35,089 nt of DNA, taken from positions 1-35,089 of the forward strand of contig JAYMTF010000492.1 in the NCBI GenBank assembly GCA_036897485.1, given 5' to 3'. The position numbers and the translations under genes are program-made. The notes beneath the pieces were generated by a model that was not told the origin of the DNA, ran no database searches, and saw only the letters and a list, made by a program, of their open reading frames with translations. This document shows positions 31,101 to 35,089 of the stretch, piece after piece (position 1 is the first letter of the stretch; each line of letters begins with the position of its first letter). This DNA is from Pelargonium nanum (taxonomy: Eukaryota; Streptophyta; Magnoliopsida; Geraniales; Geraniaceae).

Positions 31101-32457
31101 TAATTTGACATGTGCCTTTCCTAGGATGACATGAGATTAAGTAATGGTACTGCTTTATCAGCTGGGCAGTGGGCTGATAGTCTTACCAATGTTAGTGTGG
31201 GTGATCTACTCGCGGAAGTGCCTGATGATGTTGAAGCTGACGGCATTGAGACACTGGATATTAGAAACTCTCAATGTCTTCAGCAGATTCCCTTTAGCTG
31301 TGATTCGTTTGACGCTGCTATTGCTGCCCATATATATAGACATCAGGACAAGATGGGATTTCAACCAACATTAGCATCCCATGCATCTTCCATATGGGAT
31401 GCTGAAGAAACTTGTGATGCCTTTGCATTTCAGAAGAATTGTGCTCATGTTCCAAGTCTATTGGGAATTTCTTCTCCAGAGCCCTGCGGGAAGATTGTCA
31501 AAACAGGTTCAGTGAGCTCTTGTGGTTTGGCTGAGGTAATATTTCATAATCATGTTTCATTGGTTTTGTGCTGGTTAAGATAAGTCATGGTTGCTCGAAG
31601 TGAAACAACATGCCTTGTTCAATCTATTTTGCAGAAGCTACCCGTTGAAGAGGAGCCTGTGGATGCTGCTGACGATGATGGAGACCCAATAAATGATTGT
31701 CAATCTGATACTCCTGCACTGGATTCATCAGCGAAGGATTTCAGTGGACTAACAGATATATATTGGGTATGTGTTTCTTCGATCCCAGCTCTTTCACATT
31801 TTCAAATATCACAATTCATATTTCGTTCGTGTCTGAAAAAGGCTATAGGAATGAATCTTGAAACATAGCGATTTTGAATTACTTTACCTATCCATCTTTA
31901 TAAGAAGAATTAACTCTGGCCTTGCCCCCTAATACGTTGGTACTCCTAACCCGGGAAAGGAGGGCTTTGTTTTTATTTTTTTCCTTTCTAAATGGCCCAA
32001 TGGGTTGAGCTACAGAATAGGGGGTAGCTCTCCCCTTTTCCCAAAATCTCTCCACAACCCATCATGTGTGATTCGAACCCACGACTTCTCATACAAAAGT
32101 GTCTTAAACCATTGAGTCGTCCCTTAGGAGATAGGAGGGTAAACACATGTTGGGATTAGACACTTAGAAGATTTTAAAGCCCAATTATAATGAATTGCAT
32201 GGATAGCTAACGCCTAACTTAACAATTTCATGTACTTCACATTGCAGCCAGAGTCTTTGGGACCATTTGATTTAGATGTACCATCCTCTAAATACCGTAG
32301 CGAAGATATGATTTTGAGCGATAGCCTGAGTGGTTTGAACCGTCTCATAGCGAGCAGTCTGGATGCATTTCAGAATTGCTCATTTTTCGGGTTGGACAAG
32401 AAGGAACATCCGGCATCTGCAGTTGAAGTTCAAGAAAATGTATCTCTTCTACAATAA
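28102..32457 (+). CDS. TKI1: TSL-kinase-interacting protein 1 (SANT/Myb-domain nuclear protein)
   Basis: Thirteen coding exons join in frame: 28102-28234, 28317-28399, 28481-28528, 28623-28732, 29017-29101, 29204-29483, 29625-29750, 29864-30015, 30133-30371, 30460-30835, 31125-31535, 31635-31766, 32248-32457 (2385 nt, 794 residues). The family was identified as a substrate/partner of the Arabidopsis TOUSLED kinase and is taken to act in chromatin. A SANT/Myb-like domain spans about residues 52-96 (WAAWTRQEEESFFTALRQVG, then NFEKITCRVQSKNKDQVRHY), followed by YYRLVRRMNKLLGPG and WWSLLEKYSCKASKLHLKP. A basic region is at 154-246. A second conserved block starts at MKLKLQLFPIDDSTRRALEM (about 320), ahead of a low-complexity, acidic C-terminal half. 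An in-frame stop at 28081 bounds the start; the ATGs at 28102 and 28111 are both possible. Intron 2 has a GC donor; the last intron carries a SINE. Confidence 0.92.
31965..32132 (-). mobile_element. tRNA-derived SINE, copy B (last intron of TKI1)
   Basis: On the minus strand: a box A-like GACTCAATGGTTTAAG at 32118-32103, box B GGTTCGAATC at 32079-32070, then the body GGAGAGCTACCCCCTATTCT plus GTAGCTCAAC (32033-32004) shared with copy A, and an A-rich tail toward 31970. AGGAGGG stands at both sides (31958-31964 and 32133-32139), a possible short target-site duplication. It lies antisense to TKI1, inside the 481-bp intron 31767-32247. Confidence 0.7.
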
Positions 32458-35089
32458 CCAGTTAACCACAGCCCTTCTCTGTGTGTAAAAAGTGTAGGGT
32501 GGCTTTTCTTGTTCATAATGGTCATCATTCTCTAGCTCTTTTGTAGAATGTTAACTCTGCATGTGCACTTGTATCGTCATCACCATTGAAGAGAAGGTCA
32601 TTTTCTTCGGTTTGATGTGCACGCACGTGTAAAAACTTTCTTAACCTTGTTTATATGCTATCAATACTATAGCTAACTATTCGTTTTAATTAATATTGAA
32701 TCTGGTATATGGATTAACTCGAACGCAATAAGTTTAATAATTGCGCTAAAATATGGATAAAGCATGTGTTAAAATTTGATCCCTGATTTGTGACTCAATA
32801 TGAGTTACATATACACGTCCTCGATTATTCAAAGAATGTGTTTAGTTTGATCCGACTTAAAATCAGATGCCATTAAAATCAATTTGACACGGTTGTTTTC
32901 TTGATGAGGGTAGGTTTGGCTTGCCTATAAAAAAAAGGTTCGGCTTTGAGTGAGTGGCTTGTTATGGACCTTATTGTTTAGGACTGGTTTGACAATTTTT
33001 AGAGAGCGGGTAGGATAGTTCATGAGGTTGTTTTGGATGTTTTTAAATTGTTTTTGTATAAACAAACGGTACATTTTATTTATCCAACTCGAAAGTTAAA
33101 ATAAAAGTACAAAAAGTAAAAATTGAGGATAAGAGACTCTAAAATCAAAATAAAAGTACAAAAAGTAAAAATTGAGGATAAGGGATATAATCAAGTGGTT
33201 TTCAAGTCAAATGCTCAATCGGTCATCATCACTACCATTTTTTTTTTTTTTTGCAGAGAAATGGCCTAAACAAAAATGTTAATTGGCCATTGGAATTCTA
33301 TCTTGTTTGGCTTGCTTTTACACAAGTGAATGTGAGTGATGGAATCTTTTTCCTAGTTAGACCCATTGTTTAATGAAGATGGTCGACAAGGCCATCACTT
33401 CTTTAGTATTTTCTTGTCCTCTTCACTGCCCATGCGACATTGACATCCCTCTCACTCCGGACCGTTCAGCTCCTTAACTTAGAGAATGGTATCAATATAG
33501 CTAGTACGGGCACTTTAGATCTGAATTTGCGAATATCTGTCACCCGATCTTACTTTATTTGATCTTAATTTGACTGAATCAACGTTTGGATCGGATCGGA
33601 CAATTCCGCAAAATTGGTCAGACCAACCTCAAACCCCTTTAGGGTCAGGTTAAGGTTAGAGTTCAACAACTCGACTTGACCCGCGTTTTGTCAGCCCTAA
33701 ATATAAAGTGGACAACATGGCAGCTTTAGCAGGTTTTATACATGTTTTGTGTTATAGTCGTCTAAATTACGATATTTTGAATGTAAATAAGAAAATAGTT
33801 GTTCTTGCGCATCTTATGGCCTCTTCAAGAAGTTACAAGAAAAAATTATATGTATATGCAATAATTTTAACAATGTTCACTCTGCTTTAGTTGAATGAAG
33901 TTCATACTTATCATATAATAAAAAAATAACTATTATTACGACCTTCTACCCCAACGTCTACTATATATATAAGGATAAAATATACTCTTAAGTTTGTTAT
34001 TTAGTATCTCTTAAGTTTGTTATAGCACATTGTTATGAGAGTACAAGAATAAAATATAACACTAATTAATTTTTCTTTAATCTTTCTCGAAATAGAAATA
34101 AGAACTTCATTTTGAGACATATATATGAGATATATCTTTATCCTTTGTAACAATTTTGATGGGGTGAATAGATAGAGGTTAACCCAAACAGAATATGTCT
34201 CCATATTTTAATAGGAGGCAGACGTCGTAAACTGGTATATATAAGATGCGTATACTAGTGTTTTTAACTAATTGTGAATTTTGGAGGTCGTCTTATGAAT
34301 TTTTAAAATTTCAGCACATGGCTCCCAAAATGTTTAGGACGATCCTTGACACATATAAGGCAGTCTTTGTATTATTTTTATAAGAATTATTGTGACGTTA
34401 GGTCTTATCGTTTGAGTTTCTTGTTAACAATATCTTTTAAGATATTACTGTTTTATTTTTGTATTGGGAGTAGTTGAGATATATCAAGGATCCCACAACA
34501 AGCCACAAAATTGAGCAATTTATTTATTTTTCTTGGATTGTTTTATATATAATGGCGGTAGCCTTTGGAACGTTGTTGCATATTATGAGTGATTGAGATA
34601 GCAACACACCACACAAGAGCAATTTATATACTATGGTGATTTATTAAACTAATTTTTTATTTGAATAGAATAGAATGAATTTGAGTCAAACATTATTTAG
34701 TTCAGGCTAAGCTAAACGAATGAGGTGATGAAACCTCATTAAATTTCACTCATATTCACCCAAATTAATTGGTGGGAGCGGAGCGACCCGTCCGGATTCA
34801 TGATTTGACTTATCCTAAGCCAAATAAATCTTGACTTAGACTCCTCAAATTTTTTTATCTTTTTTTTTTCTTTTAAGACTATAATTGAGCGGTTTAATTA
34901 CATCACAATATGGTTTTTATCATCTCCTCAATGATGTGAGTATCTTCAAAGGTATATGTGAATGTGATAGAAAAGATACTTCTGCATGCCATATTACCAT
35001 TTGCTATTGCATAAAAAAAGAGTATAATTTGCTTATATAGAGTAATATGTACATCAGTTAACTGATATAATTTTATATCAGTTGCACTA
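32458..35089. other. Intergenic DNA downstream of TKI1
   Basis: No gene recognised. It holds the TKI1 3' flank, a 49-bp-period duplication (33098-33180), a poly-T tract near 33239-33252, a stretch at 33590-33701 ending TTTTGTCAGCCCTA that recalls termini of plant hAT-type MITEs (only one end found), and a hairpin at the right edge (AACTGATATA, loop, TATATCAGTT, about 35059-35082). Confidence 0.5.
33098..33180 (+). repeat. Short tandem duplication (period 49 bp)
   Basis: AAAATAAAAGTACAAAAAGT followed by AAAAATTGAGGATAAG occurs at 33098 and again at 33147 without mismatch over about 36 bp. Confidence 0.9.

Noticed and set aside
33590-33701. hAT-type MITE suggested by TTTTGTCAGCCCTA
   Set aside because: Only one end resembles a terminal inverted repeat; no matching TAGGGCTGACA end or 8-bp duplication was found.

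Overview
This is nuclear DNA of a flowering plant, almost certainly a eudicot. The evidence is the gene content (thylakoid lumenal TPM-domain protein, SAUR, plant-type TAF8, TSL-kinase-interacting protein), short AT-rich introns with GT..AG borders, long AT-rich intergenic DNA, and tRNA-derived SINE and RNase H (LINE-type) fossils. The species or family cannot be fixed from the sequence alone. No bacterial operon, phage, CRISPR or rRNA signal is present.

Layout. Bases 1 to about 10.3 kb are gene-poor and AT-rich: a decayed RNase H-like fragment at the left edge, one SINE (3355-3513), a CATG-dense block near 5.4 kb, and a long foldback at 7635-7799. Six protein genes follow: acylphosphatase (10309-10962, +, two exons), a single-exon SAUR (13377-13640, +), a six-exon thylakoid lumenal 15.0 kDa-like protein (15023-17546, -), a TFIID subunit TAF8 gene with an unbroken CDS (19370-20476, +), EMC5/membrane magnesium transporter (23605-25614, -, four exons), and TSL-kinase-interacting protein 1 (28102-32457, +, 13 coding exons). 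The last 2.6 kb has no gene. Exon joins of the multi-exon genes were worked out by hand; every junction keeps frame and, apart from one GC donor, has GT..AG borders.

The genes do not form a pathway. They are unrelated housekeeping or regulatory genes in ordinary plant order. Two pairs are divergent: the lumenal protein with TAF8, and EMC5 with TKI1. The spacer of the second pair holds a broken RNase H-domain fossil.

I found no undescribed multi-gene system. The observations most worth checking are: a chain of back-to-back uORFs, including an AUG-stop, ending 2 nt before the TAF8 start codon; two copies of one tRNA-derived SINE family with candidate target-site duplications; a dispersed repeat of about 280 bp in introns of two different genes, one copy touching a splice donor; a GC-AG intron splitting the SANT domain of TKI1; a poly-A insertion flanked by a perfect 15-bp duplication; and a perfect 29-bp stem foldback.
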